From Candidatus Nitrotoga sp. HW29 (GTDB taxonomy: Bacteria > Pseudomonadota > Gammaproteobacteria > Burkholderiales > Gallionellaceae): a stretch of DNA of 59,654 nt. Below, in pieces: positions 1-5,941 of this stretch (position 1 is its first letter; every line of letters begins with the position of its first letter). Position numbers and translations under genes: made by a program. Below the pieces are notes generated by a model. The model was not told where the DNA came from and did not search any database. It saw only the letters and a list, made by a program, of their open reading frames with translations. The stretch spans positions 1-59,654 of the forward strand of contig NZ_CAKMAA020000037.1 of the NCBI RefSeq assembly GCF_924101635.2, in the 5' to 3' direction.

Positions 1-2
1 GC

Positions 3-203
3 ATCGCGCAGGGCGAGTTGCCGCCGCTGTTTGTGATCGGGTCGCAGGGCGACGGCCAACTCGTGAACTACCGCTTCCGCTCGCCGTACTACGTGGTGGA
101 TCGATTGTTCGGTGCCGCCGAGTTGCGGCTGGGTCGTGACAAGGCGGAAGTAGTCCGCATCGAGCGCACCGATGGCGTAGCCAGCACGACGCGGAGGCAC
201 TGA
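3..203 (+). CDS. trbG: TrbG/VirB9-like conjugal transfer protein, C-terminal end
   Basis: Only the last 66 codons are inside the window; the reading frame is open to the left edge. The visible part contains the motif PPLFVIG, then QLVNYR and YYVVDRLF, typical of the C-terminal beta-rich domain of TrbG/VirB9/CagX proteins. These form the outer-membrane core ring of conjugative type IV secretion systems together with TrbI/VirB10. The stop codon is two bases before the trbI start, so the two genes are in one operon. Assignment rests on the C-terminal motifs and the position directly before trbI. Confidence 0.8.
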   Translation: MAQGELPPLFVIGSQGDGQLVNYRFRSPYYVVDRLFGAAELRLGRDKAEVVRIERTDGVASTTRRH

Positions 204-205
204 GT

Positions 206-1483
206 ATGAGTACGTCCGCCACGCCGCAGATACCACCAACTGGGACGAGTAAAGCCGACCCGGACACCTTGGCCCTGCGTGCTTCGCCGCGCCCGGTCAC
301 CCGGCTGAACCGGCGCATGCTCGCGGTGCTTGCTGGAACGCTGGGCGTGATCATCCTTGGTGCCACGCTGTGGTCGCTGCAACCACGCCAGCGTGAACAC
401 AACGCTGCCACTGAGCTGTACAACGTTGATCGCGTCTCACGGGCCGAGAGTCTCGACCAGTTGCCCAAAGACTATTCCAAGGTGCCGGTGGCTGCCAAGC
501 CAGTGCCCGTTTTGGGCGAGCCATTGCCGGGCGACCTGGGTCCAGCCATCGTGCGTGCGCAGCGCAACGCCGGCGCGGGCGCACACCCACCTCCCGCGCA
601 GACTGGACGCATTGCACAGCCAGGTGATGCCGGGGAGGCAGCACGCTCAGCGGTTTTCTTTCGCAGCGGTGGGGTGAAGGCAGCACCGTCGCCCACTGTG
701 AGTACGACCATGCCCGAGCCGATATCGGGCAACCAGCCGTTCAATCCTATAACCTCTGTCGTTGCGTCGGCGCAGCCGACCGACCCGACGACGGTGCAGA
801 ACCGGCAGGATCAGAAGCAGGCGTTTGTCGCGAATGGCGGTGACACCGCCACCCGCAATCCGGCCAGCCTGCAACTGCCAGCCTCTCCCTACCAGGTGAT
901 GGCGGGCACCATCATTCCGGCGGCACTAGTGACGGGCATCAACTCCGACTTGCCGGGGCAGGTTATCGCAAACGTGACCGAGGCGGTCTACGACACAGCC
1001 ACGGGTCGCTTCCTGCTGATCCCCCAGGGGTCGCGCCTTATCGGCCGCTACGACAGCAAGGTGTCATTCGGTCAGCGACGCGTGTTACTTGTGTGGACGC
1101 GGTTGATCCTACCCGACACCTCATCCATTTCGCTCGACCGCCTGCCCGGCATCGACCCGGCGGGTTATGCCGGACTGGAAGATGGCGTCGATTGGCATTG
1201 GGATCGCATCCTCGCTGGTGCTGTGTTGTCCACGCTGCTCGGCGTGGGTGCCGAACTGGCTGCGCCTGATCGTAGCGGCAGCGATGGCAAGGTCATCATC
1301 GCCACGCGCCAGAGCGCGCAGGACACAGTGAACCAGGTCGGTCAGGAGATCACCAAACGCAACCTGAGCATCCAGCCGACGCTCACTATCCGGCCCGGAT
1401 TCCCGATGCGGGTAATGGTGAGCAAGGATCTGATACTGCGGCCGTATCAACCGCTGTTCTTCCAGAGGGGATCATCGCAATGA
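206..1483 (+). CDS. trbI: Conjugal transfer protein TrbI (VirB10-like)
   Basis: This 425-residue protein has the TrbI/VirB10 layout: a short cytoplasmic N-terminus, one membrane helix at about residues 36-56, a long Pro/Ala-rich periplasmic linker, and a conserved C-terminal beta-barrel domain from about residue 225. That domain holds the segments VMAGTIIPAAL, IPQGSRLIGRYDSKV and FPMRVMV. VirB10 proteins span both membranes and transmit energy to the outer-membrane core of the secretion channel. The gene follows trbG by two bases and overlaps the next gene by four (ATGA), indicating translational coupling. It is full length and shows no sign of damage. Confidence 0.93.
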   Translation: MSTSATPQIPPTGTSKADPDTLALRASPRPVTRLNRRMLAVLAGTLGVIILGATLWSLQPRQREHNAATELYNVDRVSRAESLDQLPKDYSKVPVAAKPVPVLGEPLPGDLGPAIVRAQRNAGAGAHPPPAQTGRIAQPGDAGEAARSAVFFRSGGVKAAPSPTVSTTMPEPISGNQPFNPITSVVASAQPTDPTTVQNRQDQKQAFVANGGDTATRNPASLQLPASPYQVMAGTIIPAALVTGINSDLPGQVIANVTEAVYDTATGRFLLIPQGSRLIGRYDSKVSFGQRRVLLVWTRLILPDTSSISLDRLPGIDPAGYAGLEDGVDWHWDRILAGAVLSTLLGVGAELAAPDRSGSDGKVIIATRQSAQDTVNQVGQEITKRNLSIQPTLTIRPGFPMRVMVSKDLILRPYQPLFFQRGSSQ

Positions 1484-1746
1484 GTACAACCAATAGCAAG
1501 CTGCGTCTGGGGCCGCTGCCCAAGACCGAGACAGTCAAAATCACTATTGCACTCACCAGCGTGTTGAAGGGCGATTTGGAACGCTACGCCGCGCTGCATG
1601 CTCAGACCTACGGCGAGCCGATTGATGCCGCGACGCTGATCCCGCACATGCTCGAAGCGTTCATGGCGCGGGATCGAGGGTTTAAGCGAGCAGCGCTACT
1701 GCGTACCGACGCTACACAAAGAAATGAAAAAGCCGCCCCTGGTTGA
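1480..1746 (+). CDS. DUF2274 domain protein of the conjugation cluster
   Basis: This 88-residue protein has the pattern LRLGPLPKTETVKITI near its N-terminus and the segment LKGDLERYA, characteristic of the DUF2274 family, which sits directly after trbI in many integrative conjugative elements. Its function is unknown; the small size and basic charge would fit a DNA-binding or regulatory role, but that is a guess. It overlaps trbI by four bases. It is the last protein gene before the proposed element end, and its stop lies 20 bases from the 3' end of the convergent tRNA-Leu gene. Confidence 0.85.
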   Translation: MSTTNSKLRLGPLPKTETVKITIALTSVLKGDLERYAALHAQTYGEPIDAATLIPHMLEAFMARDRGFKRAALLRTDATQRNEKAAPG

Positions 1747-1766
1747 ACAAGGACGGCTCTCCAAAT

Positions 1767-2087
1767 TGGTGCCCGAGGCCGGAATTGAACCGGCACGACC
1801 ATTTCGAGTCGAGGGATTTTCTTACCACTTCGGCTTTCGCCGCCAGCGCGAACGCTGTTCGTGGTCTGGAGCACGCCTTCACCATAGCCTTGCGGCCGTA
1901 GGTGCCCGCCGTCTGCTCTCTACACCTTCCCTCGAATCTTTCGATCCGGGGCTTGGCTCGGTATTGGCTCGGATGCTTGCAGCATCCAGGGCTTTCGCCG
2001 AATTTGACGGGCTTCACCTCCGGGGTTTCCCCTGGAGGGCTCAAATTGCTTTAAGTCCCTTGTGTCTACCAATTTCACCACTCGGGC
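1767..2087 (-). tRNA. tRNA-Leu(UAA) interrupted by a group I intron
   Basis: On the minus strand, the 5' exon (2053-2087) starts GCCCGAG, has the Leu D-arm GAAATTGGTAGAC and ends in the anticodon loop with ...GGGACTT. The 3' exon (1767-1820) starts AAAATCCCT, carries a long variable arm (CGAC/GTCG stem), a T-arm GCCGGTTCAATTCCGGC, then CTCGGGC and an encoded ACCA. Joining them gives an 89-nt tRNA with anticodon loop CTTAAAA (anticodon UAA), anticodon stem AGGGA/TCCCT and a matching acceptor stem. The insertion point, after U34, is the same as for the cyanobacterial tRNA-Leu intron. No good -10 box lies directly upstream; a promoter at 2377-2406 may read through. Confidence 0.9.
1821..2052 (-). 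ncRNA. Group I self-splicing intron (IC3-like) in tRNA-Leu(UAA)
   Basis: The 232-nt insert has the conserved core of the bacterial tRNA introns known from Azoarcus and cyanobacteria. It starts with AATTTGAGCC (P1/P2 side). It holds GTCAAATTCGGCGAAAGCC (1989-2008, P3/P4-P6), TACCGAGCCAAGC (1951-1963), GGAAGGTGTAGAGA (about 1917-1930, P7 side) and GCTATGGTGAAGGC (1875-1888), and ends in GCCGAAGTGGTAAG with the terminal G at 1821. The 5' exon ends in U, as needed for the U-G splice pair. It has no open reading frame for a homing endonuclease. The core motifs match closely enough that it is probably active, but splicing has not been shown. Confidence 0.9.
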
Positions 2088-2117
2088 TAGCTTGGCTCGT
2101 TGCCGAACCAATGTTTC

Positions 2118-2134
2118 GCCTAGCTACGCTAGGC
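2118..2134. other. Perfect hairpin between the two tRNA-Leu sequences
   Basis: GCCTAGC, loop TAC, GCTAGGC form a perfect 7-bp stem 31 bases upstream (minus strand) of the intron-bearing tRNA-Leu. No U-run follows on the minus strand. It could be a recombinase arm site of the element end, a processing signal between two tandem tRNA units, or a weak terminator; the sequence does not decide. Confidence 0.4.
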
Positions 2135-2281
2135 TTGTTTCAAATGTACTTCTCTACTGACTCCTACATGACACCTAGCAGCCAGTGGGCTGTTGGGGCC
2201 ATTTGCACTAAAGCCCGGGAAACCCGCGCCATTTCAAGCTCTGCGCCAACATCTCTGATGAGAAAAAGACTTGACAAAGGA

Positions 2282-2322
2282 GATTTTAAGTCCGTTGTGT
2301 CTACCAATTTCACCACCCGGGC
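2282..2322 (-). pseudogene. 5' fragment of a second tRNA-Leu(UAA), cut at the anticodon stem
   Basis: On the minus strand this 41-nt piece reads GCCCGGG, the Leu D-arm GAAATTGGTAGAC, stem ACGGA, loop CTTAAAA, then TC, where the expected stem partner TCCGT breaks off into unrelated sequence. Acceptor and anticodon stem differ from the complete intron-bearing copy (GCCCGAG, AGGGA), so it is another allele, not a simple duplication. It looks like the resident gene split by integration of the element; the missing 3' half would then sit at the far end of the element. Confidence 0.8.
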
Positions 2323-2376
2323 GAGATAAAACAAGTTTGGAATGAGGATGACTAACCGACTCATTGCACGACGCGT

Positions 2377-2406
2377 ATTATACAGAGATGCCCACCACGT
2401 TAGCAA
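2377..2406 (-). promoter_or_regulatory. Candidate promoter of the resident tRNA-Leu locus
   Basis: On the minus strand TTGCTA (2401-2406), an 18-base spacer and a perfect TATAAT (2377-2382) lie about 55 bases upstream of the tRNA-Leu fragment. There is no terminator with a U-run before the intron-bearing tRNA-Leu, so this promoter could drive it by read-through. Motif-based prediction only. Confidence 0.5.
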
Positions 2407-2635
2407 AAACATCGTAGTTTTTCTCAATTAAGTCGGGTAATCGAAGATTGATTGAGCCCATTTCTATCAGCAATAAATTGATTTGTTCAATATTACAGCA
2501 AATAAACGGTACGCCTTGGAGGCTTGCTCTGGCCTGAGTTAAAGAATGAGGCTGATGCCGTTTCTGTAGTTGAGTTATACCGGACAAATCATATGCAATA
2601 AGCCAGAAGAATTTCTTTGCGCGATAAGAACTCAT
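2378..2635 (-). CDS. Small ORF, possibly a decayed Cas2-like relic
   Basis: The 85-codon ORF begins MSSYRAKKFFWLIAYDL. The order LIAYD, a basic QLQKRH stretch, ASLQ followed by a hydrophobic segment, and NLLLIEM recalls the small Cas2 fold (YDI at the end of strand 1, then LQxSVF). The segment after LQ reads GVPF rather than xSVF and the C-terminus does not fit, as expected for a frameshifted relic. There is no CRISPR array or other cas gene in the window. It lies between the tRNA-Leu fragment and the tRNA-Gly promoter. It may not be expressed; treat it as a weak call. Confidence 0.25.
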   Translation of the reverse strand: MSSYRAKKFFWLIAYDLSGITQLQKRHQPHSLTQARASLQGVPFICCNIEQINLLLIEMGSINLRLPDLIEKNYDVFANVVGISV

Positions 2636-2644
2636 ACCGTTTTC

Positions 2645-2672
2645 TTGACACTGATAACAATATCACTATAAT
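2645..2672 (+). promoter_or_regulatory. Strong promoter of the tRNA-Gly/tRNA-Cys unit
   Basis: A perfect TTGACA (2645-2650), a 16-base spacer and a perfect TATAAT (2667-2672) end 16 bases before the tRNA-Gly 5' end, the layout of a strong stable-RNA promoter. Confidence 0.85.
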
Positions 2673-2688
2673 GCGGACTTCGATTTTT

Positions 2689-2764
<76 letters not shown>

Positions 2765-2817
2765 CCTTCTTGGGAAAGTATCTGGCTTTCCCTTATTTCT
2801 TAAAGCATGCGCAACAT

Positions 2818-2891
2818 GGCGGGGTGGCAGAGTGGTCATGCAGCGGCCTGCAAAGCCGTGTACGCCGGTTCGATTCCGACCCCCGCCTCCA
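2818..2891 (+). tRNA. tRNA-Cys(GCA)
   Basis: This is a 74-nt cloverleaf: acceptor GGCGGGG pairing with CCCCGCC, anticodon loop CTGCAAA (anticodon GCA), T-arm CCGGTTCGATTCCGA with one mismatch, encoded TCCA. It is co-oriented with tRNA-Gly. In many proteobacteria a tRNA-Leu(UAA) gene belongs to this cluster; here the Leu copies lie on the other strand to the left. Confidence 0.96.
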
Positions 2892-2916
2892 TTTCAAGTG
2901 TACTTGGCCCAAATTT

Positions 2917-2947
2917 TTGTCCGTGGATTTTTTTGCTCTGTTATAAT
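2917..2947 (+). promoter_or_regulatory. Candidate promoter of tRNA-Pro
   Basis: A perfect TATAAT at 2942-2947 lies 9 bases before the tRNA-Pro 5' end. The best -35 is TTGTCC at 2917-2922 with a long 19-base spacer. Confidence 0.55.
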
Positions 2948-2956
2948 TCGCACTTT

Positions 2957-3033
<77 letters not shown>

Positions 3034-3231
3034 GATAAATCAAAGGCTTGCAGCTTAAACTCTGTAAGCTTTTTTGTTTTCTATGATTTATGATTATCCT
3101 ATAGGTGCATCATGAAAATTCTGCTTACCCCGTATTCGATAATAATCAACATTTAAATATTTTTGGGTGGATCCACAGTGCTTCATGAACTTGTTTTTTC
3201 GCATTCAGCTATCAGGAAATAAAATACCCAT

Positions 3232-3789
3232 ATGTTAAAAGCCATCGAAAAATGGTTCGAAGCTACGCTTTGGAACGGACGTTTTGTGGTAGTGGTAGCT
3301 GTTGTGGCGAGCATGGCTGCCGCCATTGCGATTTTCTACATGACCACAGTAGATGTAGTTTATCTTGTCGGCCACATGCTACCTTACGCCGACTCCACCT
3401 TGACTGAAGAGGCGCGCAAGCTTCTTCATGACCAAGCCATCAGTCATGTGGTAGAAGTAGTGGACGGCTATTTGCTTGCTACCTTTATGTTGATTTTCTC
3501 GCTTGGTATGTATGAATTGTTTGTTAATGATATTGATGAAGCACATGGCAGCAAGACCTCCAGCAAGATTTTAGTGATTGCGAGCCTGGATGACCTTAAA
3601 GCGAGACTGGCCAAGGTAATTCTAATGATCCTGATCGTCACTCTGTTCGAAGAAGCACTGAACATGGAGATATCAACCCCGCTCGATCTGCTTTACCTCG
3701 GTGGTGCAATTGCGCTGATCGGTGCTTCGTTATTCCTGACACATAAATCGGAAGAGAACGGAAAAGACAATAAACACGCTGGAGATTGA
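3232..3789 (+). CDS. YqhA-family (UPF0114) inner membrane protein
   Basis: The 185-residue protein has four predicted membrane segments (about residues 18-40, 82-100, 128-146 and 152-170). It carries the family-typical segments WNGRF near the N-terminus, LLATFMLIFSLGMYELF, and the SLDDLKARL motif between helices 2 and 3. It belongs to UPF0114 (YqhA), inner membrane proteins of unknown function. The start ATG at 3232 gives the usual family length; the ribosome site is weak. A GGAG motif over the stop codon serves the following 45-codon ORF, so the two may be co-transcribed. Confidence 0.88.
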   Translation: MLKAIEKWFEATLWNGRFVVVVAVVASMAAAIAIFYMTTVDVVYLVGHMLPYADSTLTEEARKLLHDQAISHVVEVVDGYLLATFMLIFSLGMYELFVNDIDEAHGSKTSSKILVIASLDDLKARLAKVILMILIVTLFEEALNMEISTPLDLLYLGGAIALIGASLFLTHKSEENGKDNKHAGD

Positions 3790-3792
3790 ATC

Positions 3793-3930
3793 ATGAATTG
3801 CAATTTTCCATTTCCTATAATCAACTACCTAATTGACGAGCCTCCACAAAAAATCGGCCATATGCTACAGAACTCGTTCTTCTGTGGCGGTGCACATCGC
3901 TATTCCGACTATATTTTCATGAAAGGTTGA
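3793..3930 (+). CDS. 45-residue ORF coupled to the methyltransferase gene, unknown
   Basis: This short frame starts at ATG 3793, eight bases after a clean GGAG (3781-3784). Its stop TGA (3928-3930) overlaps the ATG at 3930 in the form TGATG. The product starts MNCNFPFP and has two Cys, several aromatic residues and a His-Arg-Tyr cluster, with no membrane helix and no recognised family. Ribosome site plus stop/start overlap suggest that it is translated, either as a real small protein or as a coupling leader for the downstream gene. It could also be the end of a decayed gene. Confidence 0.45.
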   Translation: MNCNFPFPIINYLIDEPPQKIGHMLQNSFFCGGAHRYSDYIFMKG

Positions 3931-3935
3931 TGAAT

Positions 3936-4598
3936 ATGGATACAGATTATTGGCGCGAACGTTGGTCCAGAAACGAAACAGGTTTTCATCAAAATGAAAT
4001 TAATCCGCACTTGCAGCGATTTTGGTCTGAACTAAACCTTATTCCGGGCAGTCGTGTATTTGTGCCACTTTGCGGCAAGAGCCGCGACATGCTTTGGCTG
4101 CGAGAGCAAGGTCATGAAGTAGTTGGTGTAGAAATCAGTAGATTGGCGGTTGAAGCATTCTTTGCTGAAAATGATCTGCATGCGACAGTTACAAAACACG
4201 GCACCTTCAGCATCTACCAGACAGAAGGAATTCGGCTTTACTGTGGCGATTTCTTCCAGCTAACCTCGGAGGATATGGTCGGAGTGAGCGCAGTATTTGA
4301 CCGCGCTTCACTTATCGCGTTACCCCCATCAATGCGCAGTGCTTATGTAGCTCACATGCAGATCATATTGGCTTCCGACATAAAAACCTTGTTAGTCACC
4401 TTCGACTATCCCCAGTATGAAATGCAGGGGCCGCCTTTTAGCGTGAAAGAGCCGGAGGTAAGGGTGCTCTATGAGAAAATAGGCGAAGTACGTCTGTTAT
4501 ATAGCGCGGACATTCTCGACAAGGAACCACGATTTCGCGACAAGGGTATAACCCAGTTGCAGGAAAAGATTTATCTTGTAATACACAATCCGCGTTAA
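3936..4598 (+). CDS. tpm: Thiopurine S-methyltransferase family protein
   Basis: This SAM-dependent methyltransferase starts MDTDYWRERW and contains the substrate loop ETGFHQ, the SAM-binding motif SRVFVPLCGKSRDMLWL (about 38-54), GHEVVGVEIS, and the acidic FDRASLIALPP segment. These are diagnostic of the bacterial TPMT family, whose members methylate sulfur, selenium or tellurium compounds such as tellurite, selenite and thiopurines. The natural substrate here is not known. ATG 3936 is preferred because AAAGG (3922-3926) sits nine bases upstream; ATG 3930, coupled to the preceding small ORF, is the alternative. The length (about 220) is normal for the family. Confidence 0.9.
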   Translation: MDTDYWRERWSRNETGFHQNEINPHLQRFWSELNLIPGSRVFVPLCGKSRDMLWLREQGHEVVGVEISRLAVEAFFAENDLHATVTKHGTFSIYQTEGIRLYCGDFFQLTSEDMVGVSAVFDRASLIALPPSMRSAYVAHMQIILASDIKTLLVTFDYPQYEMQGPPFSVKEPEVRVLYEKIGEVRLLYSADILDKEPRFRDKGITQLQEKIYLVIHNPR

Positions 4599-4721
4599 GC
4601 AGAAATATTAAATCCGCCTCTTTCTGCATATTTTCAACTTGCTTTTTATGATTAATCAATAATTCGCATTGTTGGTATGACTGGACATAAATGGGTACAA
4701 AATTCTTGAGTAAGAGACCTC

Positions 4722-5081
4722 ATGACTAACATAACTATCTATCACAACCCTGGTTGTGGCACTTCGCGCAACACGCTGGAAATGATTCGCGATAGAGGTA
4801 TTGAACCGCGTGTTATCGAGTATCTGAAAACGCCACCTAGCCGTGCTGAACTGGTAACATTGATCGCAGCCATCGGCAAACCTGCGCGCGATGTACTACG
4901 CCGTAAAGACACATTAATTGAAGAGTTGGATCTGGATAATCCGAAATGGAGCGATGACGAACTGATCGATTTCATGATCGCAAATCCAATTTTAATCAAT
5001 CGTCCGATTGTTGTAACACCCTTGGGAACACGTTTGTGCCGGCCATCTGAATCTGTATTGGATATCCTGCCGCAATTGTGA
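4722..5081 (+). CDS. arsC: ArsC-type arsenate reductase (glutaredoxin-dependent)
   Basis: This 119-residue cytoplasmic protein has the ArsC family pattern: YHNPGCGTSRN with catalytic Cys12, the RVIEYLKTPP segment, and the motif NRPIVVTPLGTRLCRP with Arg residues that hold the oxyanion. Family members reduce arsenate to arsenite using glutathione and glutaredoxin. No arsB, acr3 or arsR lies next to it, so a role in arsenic resistance is inferred from family only; Spx/ArsC-like proteins sometimes do other thiol chemistry. The start is supported by a short AAGAG purine stretch upstream. Confidence 0.92.
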   Translation: MTNITIYHNPGCGTSRNTLEMIRDRGIEPRVIEYLKTPPSRAELVTLIAAIGKPARDVLRRKDTLIEELDLDNPKWSDDELIDFMIANPILINRPIVVTPLGTRLCRPSESVLDILPQL

Positions 5082-5109
5082 TGTTCAAATATATTGCCGC
5101 ATATTAAAT

Positions 5110-5146
5110 AGGACTCCTTGACAACCACTTAAATTTCGCAGAGAAT
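5110..5146 (+). promoter_or_regulatory. marR promoter with palindromic operator-like site
   Basis: AGGACTCCT (5110-5118, palindromic around the central base) overlaps the first base of a perfect TTGACA (5118-5123). A 17-base spacer and GAGAAT (5141-5146) follow. Transcription would begin at about the ATG at 5153, so the mRNA may be nearly leaderless. A closely related palindrome lies in the next promoter at 5844-5854, which suggests autoregulation. Confidence 0.5.
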
Positions 5147-5152
5147 GCTCAC

Positions 5153-5812
5153 ATGGAAACGAAACACACCTTACCTTGGAAAGACACCCCTGCAAAAAGC
5201 GAACGGATTGTCAGTGCCATTACGCGAATTGCTTCTGTGTTACGCAGCGGAGCGTGGCAATTTGCAACGACTGAAGGACTCAATCCGACACAAGTGGATA
5301 TCCTCGAAGCGCTGCGCTTACGGCGAGCAGGTGTACGTTTATCATGGATCGCCCAACATCTGGGCGTAACGTCCGCCAGCGCGAGTGACTCAATCACATC
5401 TCTCACAGCTAAAGGTTTAATTGAAAAAGGGCGTGACTCTGGTGATGGACGCGCTGTAGCATTGAGATTAACGAGAGCAGGTCAAGATTTGGCTGCAAGA
5501 ATTTCCAACTCGGTTGGTTTTGCACACGAAGCCGTTGCTGATCTTCCTCAGCCTACTCAAGATGCCTTGTTTGAATCCCTTTTGGCATTGATTGGCAAAC
5601 TGCAGCAGTCGAATCGATTCCCTGAAATTCGCGCTTGCGTCACATGCAAGTACTTTGCTGCAAACAAGCACTCTGATTCTAAAGCGCCACACCACTGTAT
5701 GTTGATCGATACCCCCCTTCCTATCAACTTATTGCGTCTTGATTGCCCAGAACATGATCAGGCACCACTAGCCGTTGCAGTTCAAAACTGGCGGGAGCTT
5801 GAAAGTGCGTAA
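5153..5812 (+). CDS. MarR-family regulator with C-terminal Cys cluster
   Basis: Residues about 25-115 form a winged-helix MarR domain: helix-turn-helix in LSWIAQHLGVTSASASDSIT, then a wing with GRDSGDGRAVALRLT. The 219-residue protein is longer than usual MarR (about 150). Its extra C-terminal part has Cys162-x2-Cys165, His180-His181-Cys182 and Cys198 followed by His201, a plausible zinc, iron-sulfur or thiol-sensing site. It is followed by protoglobin, AhpD-like and redoxin genes, so a redox or gas signal is likely (inference). A palindrome of the TAGGA-N-TCCTA type lies in its own promoter and in that of the protoglobin gene. A T-rich run follows the stop. Confidence 0.85.
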   Translation: METKHTLPWKDTPAKSERIVSAITRIASVLRSGAWQFATTEGLNPTQVDILEALRLRRAGVRLSWIAQHLGVTSASASDSITSLTAKGLIEKGRDSGDGRAVALRLTRAGQDLAARISNSVGFAHEAVADLPQPTQDALFESLLALIGKLQQSNRFPEIRACVTCKYFAANKHSDSKAPHHCMLIDTPLPINLLRLDCPEHDQAPLAVAVQNWRELESA

Positions 5813-5837
5813 TGCTGTGTTGCTTTTTTTTAACCAT

Positions 5838-5854
5838 TATAATTAGGAGTCCTA
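5838..5854 (+). promoter_or_regulatory. Protoglobin-operon promoter element with MarR-type operator
   Basis: TATAAT (5838-5843) is directly followed by the perfect palindrome TAGGA-G-TCCTA (5844-5854), so a bound repressor would cover the transcription start. The sequence AGGAGTCCTATTT matches the reverse complement of the site before marR. No good -35 is seen. Prediction from shared motif and position. Confidence 0.55.
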
Positions 5855-5941
5855 TTTTAATAAACTATAAAAACCTAACTAAAAAATTATTCAATCAGTA
5901 TTTTTAAGTTTTTTTATTTTCGATAACTAAAGGATTTATTT

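Larger units (their letters stand above)
1..2281. mobile_element. End of an integrative conjugative element (Trb-type), partial
   Basis: Three consecutive genes of a conjugative type IV secretion system (TrbG end, TrbI, DUF2274 protein) are read rightward and stop just before a tRNA-Leu gene. The stretch is visibly GC-richer than the chromosome to the right. The proposed right boundary is at about 2281/2282, where a tRNA-Leu(UAA) sequence is cut at its anticodon stem. The rest of the element, with integrase and relaxase, would lie left of the window. Tn4371-like elements also end near trbI, but the att sequence was not identified, so the family is not assigned. The boundary is an inference. 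Confidence 0.65.

Noticed and set aside
2250-2290. Tn4371-type attachment sequence at the element end
   Set aside because: A T-rich stretch followed by CTCAT is seen on the minus strand, but it does not match the known Tn4371 core, and the break lies inside the tRNA fragment instead.
1724-2329. Long plus-strand frame across the tRNA-Leu region
   Set aside because: It runs antisense through the intron-bearing tRNA and the tRNA fragment and has no protein-like composition or known similarity.
4722-5081. An arsenic resistance operon around arsC
   Set aside because: No arsR, arsB, acr3 or arsH is adjacent; the gene stands alone before the MarR cluster.
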